Shown: in pieces, positions 17,185-26,006 of the stretch | Layout of the letters: every line of letters starts with the position of its first letter | How positions within the stretch are numbered: the stretch's first letter is position 1 | Origin: Rhodopirellula sp. | Lineage (GTDB): Bacteria; Planctomycetota; Planctomycetia; Pirellulales; Pirellulaceae | Reading direction: 5' to 3' | DNA length: 36,515 bases | Assembly (NCBI GenBank): GCA_002701385.1 | Contig: NZVD01000073.1 | Location: 21,115 to 57,629, forward strand | Position numbers and translations under genes: made by a program | The notes under the pieces: generated by a model | What the model saw: only the letters and a program-made list of their open reading frames with translations | Told to the model about the DNA's origin: nothing | Databases searched by the model: none

Positions 17185-18746
17185 CCTTTAATCCCACGAA
17201 ACAGCAATCTCGAGTCAGGAGCCTGTCCAGTATAAGTTCTGAGGCTAACGATGACGGCCACTATTGCAGAAGTACACGTGGTAAACATACCATCCCACCA
17301 AGTATTATTCCTGATTTCTCCAAATGCTCCAAGCCCTTCCACGAAGTCATCGCTGGCAAACTCCCCGATGAAGATCCGAATGAAACAATAAACGATAAGT
17401 CCAGCAAACATACCTGCTGTAGCCCCAACTGAAGTAGCCTGAGGAAGAAACAATCCAACCATTAGGATAGATAGTAATAGTCCGAGTGTCGCTCCTGCAA
17501 CCGATAGTAGGATGTCAAAAACCGGTGCATTGATAAACGCCATGAGGCAACCAGCACCGGTTACAGCGACACCGAAAACCAAAGTAAGTTTCCGATTTGT
17601 TCCACGTCCCATGTCCCGCCCCTTGTACCAATCGGTTACAAGAGTTGCTGTCATACTGTTGATACCACTATCCAAACTACTCATCGCGGCGGCAAACAAT
17701 CCGGCAAGTAAAAGGCCGGTAATCCCTTTCCCTTCCATGAAACTCATTACGTAATTAGGTAGCAATTTATCTTTCGTTGCACCGTCACTATAAGCGTCAA
17801 ATATTTGAGCAGTCTCGGGTGACTGTTGATAAAATACGTATAAAGCAGTACCAACGAAGAAGAAAAGTGTGCAGGAGATCAAAGTGAAGACGCCCTTGAC
17901 CCCCAACGAGAACTGAGCGTCTTTTACAGTATTAACTGTAATGTAACGTTGATAGGATCCATACGTAGCCAATTGACCACCCATGTAAATGAAAAATCCA
18001 TAGGCACAGGCTGAAAAGAGGTTCCGTTCTCCCCAACCTCCCGTTGTGGAAGTCATATTCATTTTGTCATTCTGACCGGCAATTTCGAAAAACGTTGTCC
18101 AGCCGCCATCGATATCACCAATTAGTGACCACAGCAGGAACACCATTCCCCCTCCTAAAGCAAAAGCCTGAATGGTGTCGGTCCAAATCACAGCCTTAAC
18201 GCCGCCCATTGCTGTATATCCGGTTGCAAGAATACCGACTATCAGAATGATCGTTGCTTCATTAACCGAAGAACTCGTTTCTAGAACCTCCCCTAGCACC
18301 CGAGCTACGGCTAGCAACATACTTGCCATCCAGCCAGCCGAGTAGAACATAAATACACAGCTGGCTAAAAGCCTCAACTTGCGGTTGAAGCGTTGTTCGA
18401 AATATTCATAGAGGCTGTCAAATTTCCAAGATTTGTAGAGTGGTATGAACCACTTACAAGTAATAGGTATGACGATGAAAGGTATGAAAAGTATTGCCAA
18501 TAGTTGATGGTAGTCCCTAAATGCACCTTCGGCAGGCAGCCCTACGAACGAATTGGAACTAAATGTTGTAGCAAATAGCGACAATCCGACGGGCAGCCAG
18601 TGCATTGACTTACCGCCATGAAAGAATTCGTCGTTGCTGTCTTCTGTTTTCGAAAAATAGAAACCAAGTGCAAGGACAAGGCCTAGATATACGCCACAAA
18701 TGGCCCAATCTAGCATAGATACATCTGAGATTGCGGAATAATACAT
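17181..18746 (-). CDS. Sodium:solute symporter (SSS family)
   Basis: 521 residues with about 13 membrane helices. The pattern is that of the SSS family: GFYFSKTEDSNDEFFHGG, LSLFATTFSSNSFVGLPAEG (sodium-site and substrate helix 1), YTAMGGVKAVIWTDTIQ (TM6 motif with GG and W-T-D) and LLLAGLFAAAMSSLDSGINS (TM8, whose Ser residues bind sodium). It would import an organic solute with sodium across the inner membrane; substrate cannot be fixed by eye. Sugar or sialic-acid-type substrates are plausible because a secreted sialidase-like protein is encoded about 1 kb away, but that is weak context. An in-frame ATG ten codons in gives MLDWAICG as a possible start. First gene of the minus-strand run. 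Confidence 0.92.
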   Translation of the reverse strand: MYYSAISDVSMLDWAICGVYLGLVLALGFYFSKTEDSNDEFFHGGKSMHWLPVGLSLFATTFSSNSFVGLPAEGAFRDYHQLLAILFIPFIVIPITCKWFIPLYKSWKFDSLYEYFEQRFNRKLRLLASCVFMFYSAGWMASMLLAVARVLGEVLETSSSVNEATIILIVGILATGYTAMGGVKAVIWTDTIQAFALGGGMVFLLWSLIGDIDGGWTTFFEIAGQNDKMNMTSTTGGWGERNLFSACAYGFFIYMGGQLATYGSYQRYITVNTVKDAQFSLGVKGVFTLISCTLFFFVGTALYVFYQQSPETAQIFDAYSDGATKDKLLPNYVMSFMEGKGITGLLLAGLFAAAMSSLDSGINSMTATLVTDWYKGRDMGRGTNRKLTLVFGVAVTGAGCLMAFINAPVFDILLSVAGATLGLLLSILMVGLFLPQATSVGATAGMFAGLIVYCFIRIFIGEFASDDFVEGLGAFGEIRNNTWWDGMFTTCTSAIVAVIVSLRTYTGQAPDSRLLFRGIKG

Positions 18747-18824
18747 GGCAGCGGGAATTCTTGGAAATGAATAATCTGGGTTAATACTCTATGATATAAA
18801 GATCCTTCGGCCCAAGGGAATTTA

Positions 18825-19658
18825 ATGAATCGAATTAAAGATTGTCAATTCATTGCATTTGACTTCGAGACAACAGGTATTGATTCCGTTAAGGATCGCG
18901 TCATAGAAATTGGGGCAGTGAGGTTTTCGGTTGTTGAGCCAAGTATCGATACCTTCGAAACCTTGGTTTTTCCCGACAAATCGATTTCTGATAGCGCCTT
19001 CGATGTGCACGGCTTAACGATGTCTGACCTTGTAGATGCTCCAGGTATGCAAGAAGTTCTACCTTCATTTCTTAGATTCCTGGGCGGGGATGCGATACTA
19101 CTCGCGCATAATGCATCGTTCGATCGTTCCTTTCTGGCGGCCGAGTGTGTACGTTGTCACCTTTCACCCCCAGAAAATCAAGTTCTATGCACCCTACCTT
19201 TCTGTAAGTCGGTTTGGCCAGCATCGGATAATTATCGACTTGAGACAATTGGGCGGATGTTGGGATTGATTACTGACGAGGAACATCGAGGATTGGCTGA
19301 TTCCATGCTATTACGAGACGTGTTCTTGAGAGGGATTAGGGACTCAGGGATCTCTGAAATAGATGAGCTCTTATCGCTATACAAACCGCACCAGATGAAG
19401 ACTGTTGCCGATGTTCGCTTCCCCTCCCCAAGTCAGGTGACTTCTGTAGAACTAAGGTTAATAGAAAAGGCGATTAGTTCTAAGCGTGATCTTGCTCTCC
19501 AATACGGCGAGCATAGTCGTGCATTTCGGACAGTCACGCCGGAGTCATGTTTTAGCCGCGGCTCGAAGCATTACATGATTGCAATATGTCATCGTGAAGG
19601 CATTTCAAAGACGTTCCGCATTGATCGCATCCAAGAATGCTATTTGGTAATGGAGTAG
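18825..19658 (+). CDS. DEDDh 3'-5' exonuclease with C-terminal WYL-like domain
   Basis: 277 residues. Residues 9-165 are a DnaQ/RNase T-type exonuclease: ExoI FDFETTG with Asp13 and Glu15, ExoII AHNASFD with Asp100, and ExoIII His154-RGLA-Asp159, so the full DEDDh set is present. Residues about 205-277 resemble a WYL domain: AISSKRDLALQY, a central HYMIAICH in place of WYLVAYC, then KTFRIDRIQ. WYL domains sense ligands in transcription factors and defence proteins. There is no polymerase or UvrC-like region. AAGGGAA seven bases upstream fits the ATG. It stands alone, divergent from the symporter. Exonuclease call is firm; the WYL call is good but by eye. Confidence 0.85.
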   Translation: MNRIKDCQFIAFDFETTGIDSVKDRVIEIGAVRFSVVEPSIDTFETLVFPDKSISDSAFDVHGLTMSDLVDAPGMQEVLPSFLRFLGGDAILLAHNASFDRSFLAAECVRCHLSPPENQVLCTLPFCKSVWPASDNYRLETIGRMLGLITDEEHRGLADSMLLRDVFLRGIRDSGISEIDELLSLYKPHQMKTVADVRFPSPSQVTSVELRLIEKAISSKRDLALQYGEHSRAFRTVTPESCFSRGSKHYMIAICHREGISKTFRIDRIQECYLVME

Positions 19659-19697
19659 ACGGCTGGATGCGTTTTGCTAATCACAGTCTAAAAATAG

Positions 19698-20744
19698 TTA
19701 ATTGAAATGTAGCTTAGCGGTGTATATTTCAGTACTACCTTCATGTGAGCTATACCACGAAACCAAAATGCAACCTGGGCAAAGGGCCACCATACCTGGA
19801 TAGGAACAATCACCGCCGGAGGGCAACGTTACTAGGTCATGTAGCTTCCCTGCTGCCAGTACGGAGACTACGAGTTGCGGTTGCCCCCTATTGATATTAC
19901 GTCCGGCAACAAGACGCCATTGCATAAAATCGAAAAGTAACGGCCCTCCTAGATATCGATCTAACGGCTGCGAACTGACTTTATTGCGAGATGAATTCGC
20001 CGTGAGCAATAGTGCATTTCGCTTGCCGCCTTGTCTGGCAAGAAATGTGATTCCGCCATCTTTGTCATGGATGAAATCAAATTCATCGCCATATTCGGTT
20101 TGTACGGTGAGGTAGTCAACAAATCGCTTGCCATCGGTGCTTGTAAGTAACCTTGACTGTACGATTGGAGTCTGCTCCGCATAGTCCGTCACCTCTTGGT
20201 ATTCAGTTCTGCGCCGAGCGCAAATGTAAACTTGCCCGTCCCATGAGTGAGCCTTCCAAACATAATTCCCATAAGTTCCCTCCAATGCAAAAGGCTCGGA
20301 CCAAGTCTTACCGTCGAGCGTAGATGTGCCATAGCCAAGCATTTGATTCATATTCCTGATTTTTGGTTTATGGGGGCCGCAGTACCACGTACCGGTGTAA
20401 AGATAGAGCTTATCTTTGAATACTACTAAGTGAGGATCACGCACGTCGCGTCCGCTCACGGAAAAGTTATTGACTGTTTCCCATTCGGACCCGTCGGTAC
20501 TGCGTTTAACAACAATACTACTAGTGTCAAAAACGCTATGGCCGTCTGGGCAAGAACGATATGTTAAATAGATGTGACCACGGAACCAAATCAGGTCGGT
20601 AAATGCGTTGTGGTTTGCATCATTTGTAAGGCGGCGGACATTAGTAATACTTACCGCAGGTAACTCCTCGGCACGTACCGCTACTGATAACGCTAGAATA
20701 AGAATGACGGTCAGATATTTAATGGGTGCCGTAAAACGTGTCAT
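19698..20744 (-). CDS. Secreted sialidase-like / five-bladed propeller protein
   Basis: 348 residues with a signal peptide ending near AVRAEE. Repeated strands carry Asp-containing turns: HNAFTDLIWFRGHIYLTYR, RDVRDPHLVVFKDKLYLY, SSIVVKRSTDGSEWE and YGTSTLDGKTWSEPF, the last two resembling sialidase Asp-box turns (S-x-D-G-x-x-W). This suggests a sialidase-superfamily or GH43/117-like propeller; a catalytic set cannot be assigned. It probably acts on polysaccharide outside the cytoplasm. It is convergent with the exonuclease gene (38 bases apart) and divergent from the esterase/SMP-30 gene across 100 bases. Confidence 0.65.
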   Translation of the reverse strand: MTRFTAPIKYLTVILILALSVAVRAEELPAVSITNVRRLTNDANHNAFTDLIWFRGHIYLTYRSCPDGHSVFDTSSIVVKRSTDGSEWETVNNFSVSGRDVRDPHLVVFKDKLYLYTGTWYCGPHKPKIRNMNQMLGYGTSTLDGKTWSEPFALEGTYGNYVWKAHSWDGQVYICARRRTEYQEVTDYAEQTPIVQSRLLTSTDGKRFVDYLTVQTEYGDEFDFIHDKDGGITFLARQGGKRNALLLTANSSRNKVSSQPLDRYLGGPLLFDFMQWRLVAGRNINRGQPQLVVSVLAAGKLHDLVTLPSGGDCSYPGMVALCPGCILVSWYSSHEGSTEIYTAKLHFN

Positions 20745-20844
20745 CTGGTAATCCGGTTCTGGCTTGGCTATTACTGAGTCCTGAGAAGTCGCACAATGGC
20801 TCCTTGGGTTTATAGTAACTAATCAGAAAAGGTGAATCGCTATC

Positions 20845-22569
20845 ATGTCTTATCAAAAATCATTATTGTTGGTCCTTATGTTATGGACAGCGCAGGCTCA
20901 TGCCCAAGTAGAATTCCCTGTACATCCGGATTCCATCCGGCAGGACGGTGTGCCGGCGGGTGAGGTGCTAGGTCCGTTCGAGATGCGATGCGAGACTTTC
21001 CCTGGCACTGTCCGCAATTATTGGGTCTATGTCCCCGAACAGTATTCCCCTCGCTCTCCTGCAGCCACTTGCGTATGCCAGGACGGTCTCGGGCTTGCTA
21101 ATGGGTGGAAGTTGCCAATTGTCTTTGACAACCTAATTCACAAAAAAGTAATGCCCGTTACCATTGGGATTTTCGTCAGCCCGGGGATTGTTCCGCCAAG
21201 AAATCCGGAATCGCAACCTCGCTTTAATCGTTCATTTGAGTACGACTCAATGGGGCCTCGATACGCTAAATTTGTGGTTGATGAACTACTTCCCGCTGTT
21301 AGCGCTAAATACAATTTAAGCTCGAATCCCAATGATCGCTTAATCATGGGTATAAGTAGTGGGGCCATTGCAGCATTTGGCGTGGCCTGGGAACGCCCGG
21401 ATCAATTTCGACGGGTTTTTAGTAGTGTGGGCACCTTTGTTTCGCTTCGTGGCGGTAACGAATATCCAACACTGATTCGAAAATACGAACCACGTCCGAT
21501 TCGAGTATTCTTAGAAGATGGTAGTAATGACAATAATTTGTACGCAGGTGGTTGGTGGGAGGCCAACCTAGATATGTTGGCCTCGCTTAAATTTGCGGGC
21601 TACGAAGTCAACCATGCCTGGAGCGAAGGGGGGCACAACCGTAAACATTCTACATCCATCATGCCGGATGCCTTAAGGTGGCTTTGGAAGGACTATCCCA
21701 AGCAGGTAGCTAATGTAGCTGGGAATAAACGCCGAACGGACGTTCTCATTCCCGGGGAAAACTGGGAATTAGTTTCGGATGGACATAAGTTTACGGAAGG
21801 TCCGGTATTTGCTGACAACGGTGATCTTTTCTTTTCAGATATCCCCTCGAATAAAATTATTCGAGTTACCGCTGATGGGGAGGAACTGGTATTTGCCTCG
21901 GAGACAGCCGGTGCAAACGGCCTTATGATTGGCCCAGATGGGAAATTATATGCCTGTGCAAATGGCTCGAAACAGATTGTTAAGTATGATATCCGAACAG
22001 CTCAGAAAACTATAGTCGTGAACGACATCAATTCAAATGATTTGGTGTTACTGCCATCTGGAGGATATGTGACAGACCCGACTAACGATAAGATTTGGCA
22101 TTTCACTTATGACGGTAAGAAAACGGAAGTGGTCAGTGATATCCGTTTTCCCAATGGAATCCACACATCCCTGGACCAGGAATTTCTTTTAGTCACCGGG
22201 ACGCGAGGACGATTCAATACTGGTTTCCAAATCAATACGGATGGCACGCTCAGCAATCGCCAACAATACGGTCATTTGCATCGTGGAGACCTTGATGACG
22301 ACACCGGTGCGGATGGAGTAACTATGGACACGATCGGCCGGCTCTACGTTACCACCCGTATGGGTGTACAAATACTTGATCAGTTGGGGAGAGTTCACTT
22401 AATACTGGATAAGCCGGGAGAGGGTTGGCTATCGAATGCAACCTTTGGTGGGCCAGATAAAAATTGGCTATTCGTTACCTGTGGTCAGAGCGTATATAAG
22501 CGAAAACTAAAGGCGACAGGAGTTAATACGGCGAACGGCCCTGTTAAACCTCCACGCCCGAACCTTTAG
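20845..22569 (+). CDS. Secreted esterase fused to SMP-30/gluconolactonase
   Basis: 574 residues with a signal peptide ending near AQAHAQ. Residues about 40-290 are an enterochelin-esterase-like alpha/beta hydrolase: nucleophile Ser171 in GISSG, an acid-bearing EDGSNDNN and a His in SEGGHNRKH. From about residue 305 an SMP-30 six-bladed propeller follows: FTEGPVF (Glu318, metal ligand), ANGLMIGPDG, NSNDLVLLP and DGVTMD supply the expected Glu/Asn/Asp metal site. SMP-30 domains hydrolyse sugar lactones; esterase domains of this type cleave acyl or feruloyl groups. Together they could process esterified sugars or aldonolactones in the periplasm. Both halves look intact. The fusion is familiar from planctomycetes. 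Confidence 0.86.
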   Translation: MSYQKSLLLVLMLWTAQAHAQVEFPVHPDSIRQDGVPAGEVLGPFEMRCETFPGTVRNYWVYVPEQYSPRSPAATCVCQDGLGLANGWKLPIVFDNLIHKKVMPVTIGIFVSPGIVPPRNPESQPRFNRSFEYDSMGPRYAKFVVDELLPAVSAKYNLSSNPNDRLIMGISSGAIAAFGVAWERPDQFRRVFSSVGTFVSLRGGNEYPTLIRKYEPRPIRVFLEDGSNDNNLYAGGWWEANLDMLASLKFAGYEVNHAWSEGGHNRKHSTSIMPDALRWLWKDYPKQVANVAGNKRRTDVLIPGENWELVSDGHKFTEGPVFADNGDLFFSDIPSNKIIRVTADGEELVFASETAGANGLMIGPDGKLYACANGSKQIVKYDIRTAQKTIVVNDINSNDLVLLPSGGYVTDPTNDKIWHFTYDGKKTEVVSDIRFPNGIHTSLDQEFLLVTGTRGRFNTGFQINTDGTLSNRQQYGHLHRGDLDDDTGADGVTMDTIGRLYVTTRMGVQILDQLGRVHLILDKPGEGWLSNATFGGPDKNWLFVTCGQSVYKRKLKATGVNTANGPVKPPRPNL

Positions 22570-22583
22570 AACGAAACTCGGAC

Positions 22584-23435
22584 CTAGTCCTCACCAAATT
22601 CGTCGTTTGGAAAATCGGATTGATGCAATCCAATCAATTCATTGTCATAATCATTTTCCAGTTCGCGAATTTTCGTTAAAAGCTCGGCGTCGTTTTCAAC
22701 CATTTTAGAAATTTCTATCTCCCAGTCGGTACTGGAATCTCTGAGTGTATCCACGTCCAATGGTAACTGCAGCACTTTGGCAAGACGGCTGGTTACTGCT
22801 TCGATGCACATCGGGTTCTTTCCATGAAGATAACTCGGGATCTCTGCAATTATCGAAAACATATCTATTTTGGCCTCTGGGGCCTTCGTCATTAAGTAAC
22901 TAGTAAATGAACCGGGGCCAGAGTAATTTGTTTGTTGGATGCCGAAGTCACTAAGACCTTCGAGTAGACGTTTGTCGCATGACGTGGCATAAAGCCTAGG
23001 CTGGCGAGTGTGGGGGACTGTTCCCCCAAAGGACCCAATGAAGATAATCTGTGAAACATTGTGTTGTTGAGCAAAATCAAGAATATGTTGTCCAAAGGAC
23101 CGCCAACGTAAATTGGGTTCTTTTCCAACGAACAATAAAAGCTCGGCGTCCTCGTGCAGGTAGAATACGTTGCGCGGCATTTCGACGGATTGAATCAATC
23201 CCTCTTCAATCTCGATGTATGGTCTGAAGAGGGATGACATCTCCATACTGCCGGGGAAATTGAAGAGGTAGTAGTCGTCGGAGTCTATCATTGCCAGCTC
23301 CTCGGCCTCAAAGAGCTCTACTAACCGATCGACCGTTCCCGTTGATACATTGCCTCCGTCCATCCATCCACTAAAGGCTAGGATAAGCGTAGCATTTGTC
23401 AGTTCGGCGTTACGATATACTTTTAATGCATTCAT
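22584..23435 (-). CDS. PAC2 family protein
   Basis: 283 residues from the ATG at 23435 (a longer TTG start at 23459 is less likely). The N-terminus reads ATLILAFSGWMDGGNVSTGTV and later IIFIGSFGGTVPHTR, LYATSC and NYSGPGSFTSYLM, matching the PAC2 (proteasome-assembly-chaperone 2-like, DUF75) family, which has a purine-nucleoside-phosphorylase-like fold. Bacterial members are of unknown function and occur in organisms with or without proteasomes; no proteasome genes are in this window. The C-terminal 60 residues are acidic and helical. Convergent with the esterase/SMP-30 gene (13-base gap). Confidence 0.8.
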   Translation of the reverse strand: MNALKVYRNAELTNATLILAFSGWMDGGNVSTGTVDRLVELFEAEELAMIDSDDYYLFNFPGSMEMSSLFRPYIEIEEGLIQSVEMPRNVFYLHEDAELLLFVGKEPNLRWRSFGQHILDFAQQHNVSQIIFIGSFGGTVPHTRQPRLYATSCDKRLLEGLSDFGIQQTNYSGPGSFTSYLMTKAPEAKIDMFSIIAEIPSYLHGKNPMCIEAVTSRLAKVLQLPLDVDTLRDSSTDWEIEISKMVENDAELLTKIRELENDYDNELIGLHQSDFPNDEFGED

Positions 23436-23484
23436 AATAATTGCAGCCGCAAATAGCAAAACATGTTGAAGTAGATGAGTCAGG

Positions 23485-24132
23485 TTAAGCTTTTGCCGGT
23501 TCCCAATCCGTAGTCCTCACCAAATTGAGACCTTGCCAGCAATACCACGATGCAAGTGTTCGATAGGGTCTCCAACGTTCCGCGAGGCGTTGAAAATATT
23601 GCGCATCAGCCGTGTTCTTTGTAGGATAAATTGCTTGCAATGCCTGTACAATTCCTAGGTCACCAATGGGGAAGACGTCTGGTCGACCAAGGGCAAACAT
23701 GAGGAACATATCTGCCGTCCAGGGACCGACGCCTTGCAATTTAATCAACTCAGATTTGACTGAATCGTCATTTAAGGTCTTTAAATGAGACGCGGTAATA
23801 CGTCGAGAACCAAATGCATCCGTAATATCACGTATAGATCGGATTTTCGCGTGGGAGACACCGGCGGCACGAAGGTCGAAATCGGACAATCTGTTAAGGC
23901 TTGCCGGGGAAATACGGCTGCTGCCATTTAAATTAACTAAACGTCCCCAAATAGTCGTGGCTGCTTTAACGGACAACTGTTGCCCTGTGATGGAACGAAC
24001 CAGCATGCGAAATGGACTCGAATCGGTTTTCAATCCGTAAGGCCCTACGGCCTGGATTACAGAGGCCATTATAGGGTCCGACATGGATACATGATCTATG
24101 GCTTCTGCAACGTTCCATTGATTGGCTGACAT
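23485..24132 (-). CDS. AlkA-like DNA-3-methyladenine glycosylase II (HhH-GPD)
   Basis: 215 residues. Contains SITGQQLSVKAA (residues about 47-58), the family's entry helix, a helix-hairpin-helix LQGVGPWTADMFLMF (about 131-146) and the catalytic Asp158 in FPIGDLGI. There is no C-terminal iron-sulfur cluster cysteine set, unlike Nth/MutY. It would excise alkylated bases such as 3-methyladenine in base excision repair. The N-terminal AlkA domain of the E. coli enzyme is absent, as in many compact bacterial homologues. Its ATG overlaps the upstream membrane-protein stop (TGATG), implying translational coupling to that gene. Confidence 0.9.
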   Translation of the reverse strand: MSANQWNVAEAIDHVSMSDPIMASVIQAVGPYGLKTDSSPFRMLVRSITGQQLSVKAATTIWGRLVNLNGSSRISPASLNRLSDFDLRAAGVSHAKIRSIRDITDAFGSRRITASHLKTLNDDSVKSELIKLQGVGPWTADMFLMFALGRPDVFPIGDLGIVQALQAIYPTKNTADAQYFQRLAERWRPYRTLASWYCWQGLNLVRTTDWEPAKA

Positions 24133-25049
24133 CAGCGTGGTATCTCCTTGGGGATTGGTAAGCCAAAGATACTTGCTGCAAGCGAAGAAGGAAAAGTGGA
24201 AATTACAGATTCGAGTTGCAGAGCGTGCTCATTATAAGCATCTACTGCTAAAACCCACTGTCCACGAGGTATTCTTGATTCTGAAGCTATAAGTTCGCTA
24301 TGGAGAGCTTGATATTCATCAATTAGACTTCGATGGCCTTCGCGAAACAGGCACACCTGAAAACAGAGGATCAGTACGTAGGCAGTTGCAATGGAGACAA
24401 GTGTCTGAATTCCACGACCGTAACGACTTGAACGATAGTCAGCCGAGATAGTGATAACACAAAACAAGATGTTAATGTAGACAGATAAACCCGCAAGGGT
24501 ATGAAGGACGTTGCCAGGTGTTTGGTAGAACCGTTTTGGTGTAATTTTCCCGTCAAAATAACGTCTGCCATCGGCCATCAATTCGACCGTCCCGATCGCG
24601 ATAGCTGGTTCGGCGACCATTAGCATCGCTTGCCGTTGCCGAATTCCGCCCCTTTCGACGGTACGTGAGAATGCATTTGCCAACTGGTAATCACGCGTTT
24701 GGATGGCTGCGGAGTCATCTCGTAACACATAAGGAACAGAGCCGGAGACGGGAGGTTGTGGAGCCCACTTGCCGTCCTTAAGAACCTGCTGTTCTAAGTA
24801 GTAGAATACGACATTGGAGCTGTTTAATCGGGAAGGAAGAATCTCATCTGATCCGTCAGCTCGTTCAGCAATTCCTGCGATGCGATATTGACCAGACACC
24901 GTTCCACCAATCGGAGCGTCTACTGAGTGGAGAACTCGAGCCTGTTCTTCGGCGGTTCGAAAGCAGTAAATGGCGGAAAGGATACCGCATGCTAAAAACA
25001 GTACTGCCCAACCCCGTCGGCCCTTCGCAGATCGATTATTCTGTTTCAT
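24132..25049 (-). CDS. Membrane protein, possibly GIDE/E3-ligase-like fold
   Basis: 305 residues from the ATG at 25049. In-frame ATGs at 25130 and 25094 exist without good ribosome sites. A helix at residues about 13-30 (WAVLFLACGILSAIYCF) is followed by a periplasmic or cytoplasmic domain (GTVSGQYRIAGIAE, VFYYLEQQV, AIAIGTVELM) and two more helices (about 180-225). The domain resembles the bacterial GIDE-type (MUL1 N-terminal-like) membrane family, which I consider a guess. The C-terminal region has a helix-forming segment and ends IFGLPIPKE. It overlaps the AlkA-like gene by one base. Not confidently assigned. Confidence 0.6.
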   Translation of the reverse strand: MKQNNRSAKGRRGWAVLFLACGILSAIYCFRTAEEQARVLHSVDAPIGGTVSGQYRIAGIAERADGSDEILPSRLNSSNVVFYYLEQQVLKDGKWAPQPPVSGSVPYVLRDDSAAIQTRDYQLANAFSRTVERGGIRQRQAMLMVAEPAIAIGTVELMADGRRYFDGKITPKRFYQTPGNVLHTLAGLSVYINILFCVITISADYRSSRYGRGIQTLVSIATAYVLILCFQVCLFREGHRSLIDEYQALHSELIASESRIPRGQWVLAVDAYNEHALQLESVISTFPSSLAASIFGLPIPKEIPR

Positions 25050-25155
25050 GTTATTTTTTGCCACCGGGGATATGATTGGGACACGAGATATCATAGTGCA
25101 AAACTGAAAATGAAAGAAAGCTAGAATCACTTTTTATCTTCAAATACGAATCGGC

Positions 25156-25161
25156 TATAAT
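25156..25161 (+). promoter_or_regulatory. Candidate -10 element for the PPK2 gene
   Basis: TATAAT at 25156-25161 lies 29 bases before the PPK2 start, followed by GGAG five bases before the ATG. The 17-base-upstream hexamer TTTATC is a poor -35 match, so this is only a candidate. Confidence 0.35.
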
Positions 25162-25190
25162 CTAAGAAACTGCGTTACATTGGAGATGCG

Positions 25191-25994
25191 ATGTCTGATT
25201 TACTAGCTTTTGAAACCGACTCGTTCCCCGGCTTGGAATTATTGTCGACCAACGCAAGGAATTGCGAACTCACCAAAGCGGACGCTCTAGAGGAATTCAA
25301 ACGACTGCGCATAGAGATATCGCGGCTCCAACGTGTCTTGTACGCAGAAAACCAACAAAGTCTACTGGTAGTCTTCCAAGCCATGGACGCTGGCGGCAAG
25401 GACGGCACCATTCGGAAGGTATTTCAGGGAGTCAACCCACAAGGTGTACATGTTGCATCATTTAAACGCCCGACTCAACTGGAATTGGAGCATGATTTCC
25501 TCTGGAGGATTCATCCCCACACTCCCGCTAAAGGAATGATCTCCGTTTTCAATCGGTCTCATTATGAAGATGTTTTAGTCCCATTGGTGGAATCATTAAC
25601 TACGCGAGAAGTCATCGAGGCGCGGTACGAACACATTCGGTCGTTTGAACGAATGCTGATGGACCATGGAACAAAAGTGGTGAAACTCTTCTTGAATATA
25701 TCAAACGCAGAGCAAAAACGACGGCTAAATGAACGTCTTACCAATCCAGATAAACGCTGGAAGTTCGAACCGCAGGATTTAGAAAAGCGAACGGATTGGA
25801 AACAATACATGAGTGCATTTGCTGTCATGTTCGAAGAAACCAGTACTCCAGAAGCTCCTTGGCATATTATCCCATCCGATGATAAATGGTATCGCAATCT
25901 CCTTGTAGCGAGAATCATTTTCAATACTCTAGAATCGATGTCTCCAGAATACCCAAAACCGAAATACGATCTAACGAATATTGTTATTGAATAG
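25191..25994 (+). CDS. Polyphosphate kinase 2 family protein
   Basis: 267 residues. PPK2 enzymes transfer phosphate between polyphosphate and nucleoside mono- or diphosphates. The Walker A is AMDAGGKDGT (64-73), followed by RKVFQGVNPQGVHVASFKRPT, the lid-region segment DFLWRIH, and MISVFNRSHYEDV, all characteristic. The C-terminal block (KLFLNISNAEQKRR, DKRWKFEPQDLEKR, WHIIPSDDKWYRN) is also typical. Length and motifs suggest a one-domain PPK2; whether ADP or AMP is the preferred acceptor cannot be read. A 12-base gap precedes the next gene, making a likely two-gene unit. Confidence 0.95.
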   Translation: MSDLLAFETDSFPGLELLSTNARNCELTKADALEEFKRLRIEISRLQRVLYAENQQSLLVVFQAMDAGGKDGTIRKVFQGVNPQGVHVASFKRPTQLELEHDFLWRIHPHTPAKGMISVFNRSHYEDVLVPLVESLTTREVIEARYEHIRSFERMLMDHGTKVVKLFLNISNAEQKRRLNERLTNPDKRWKFEPQDLEKRTDWKQYMSAFAVMFEETSTPEAPWHIIPSDDKWYRNLLVARIIFNTLESMSPEYPKPKYDLTNIVIE

Positions 25995-26006
25995 AGGGAC
26001 ATACGA

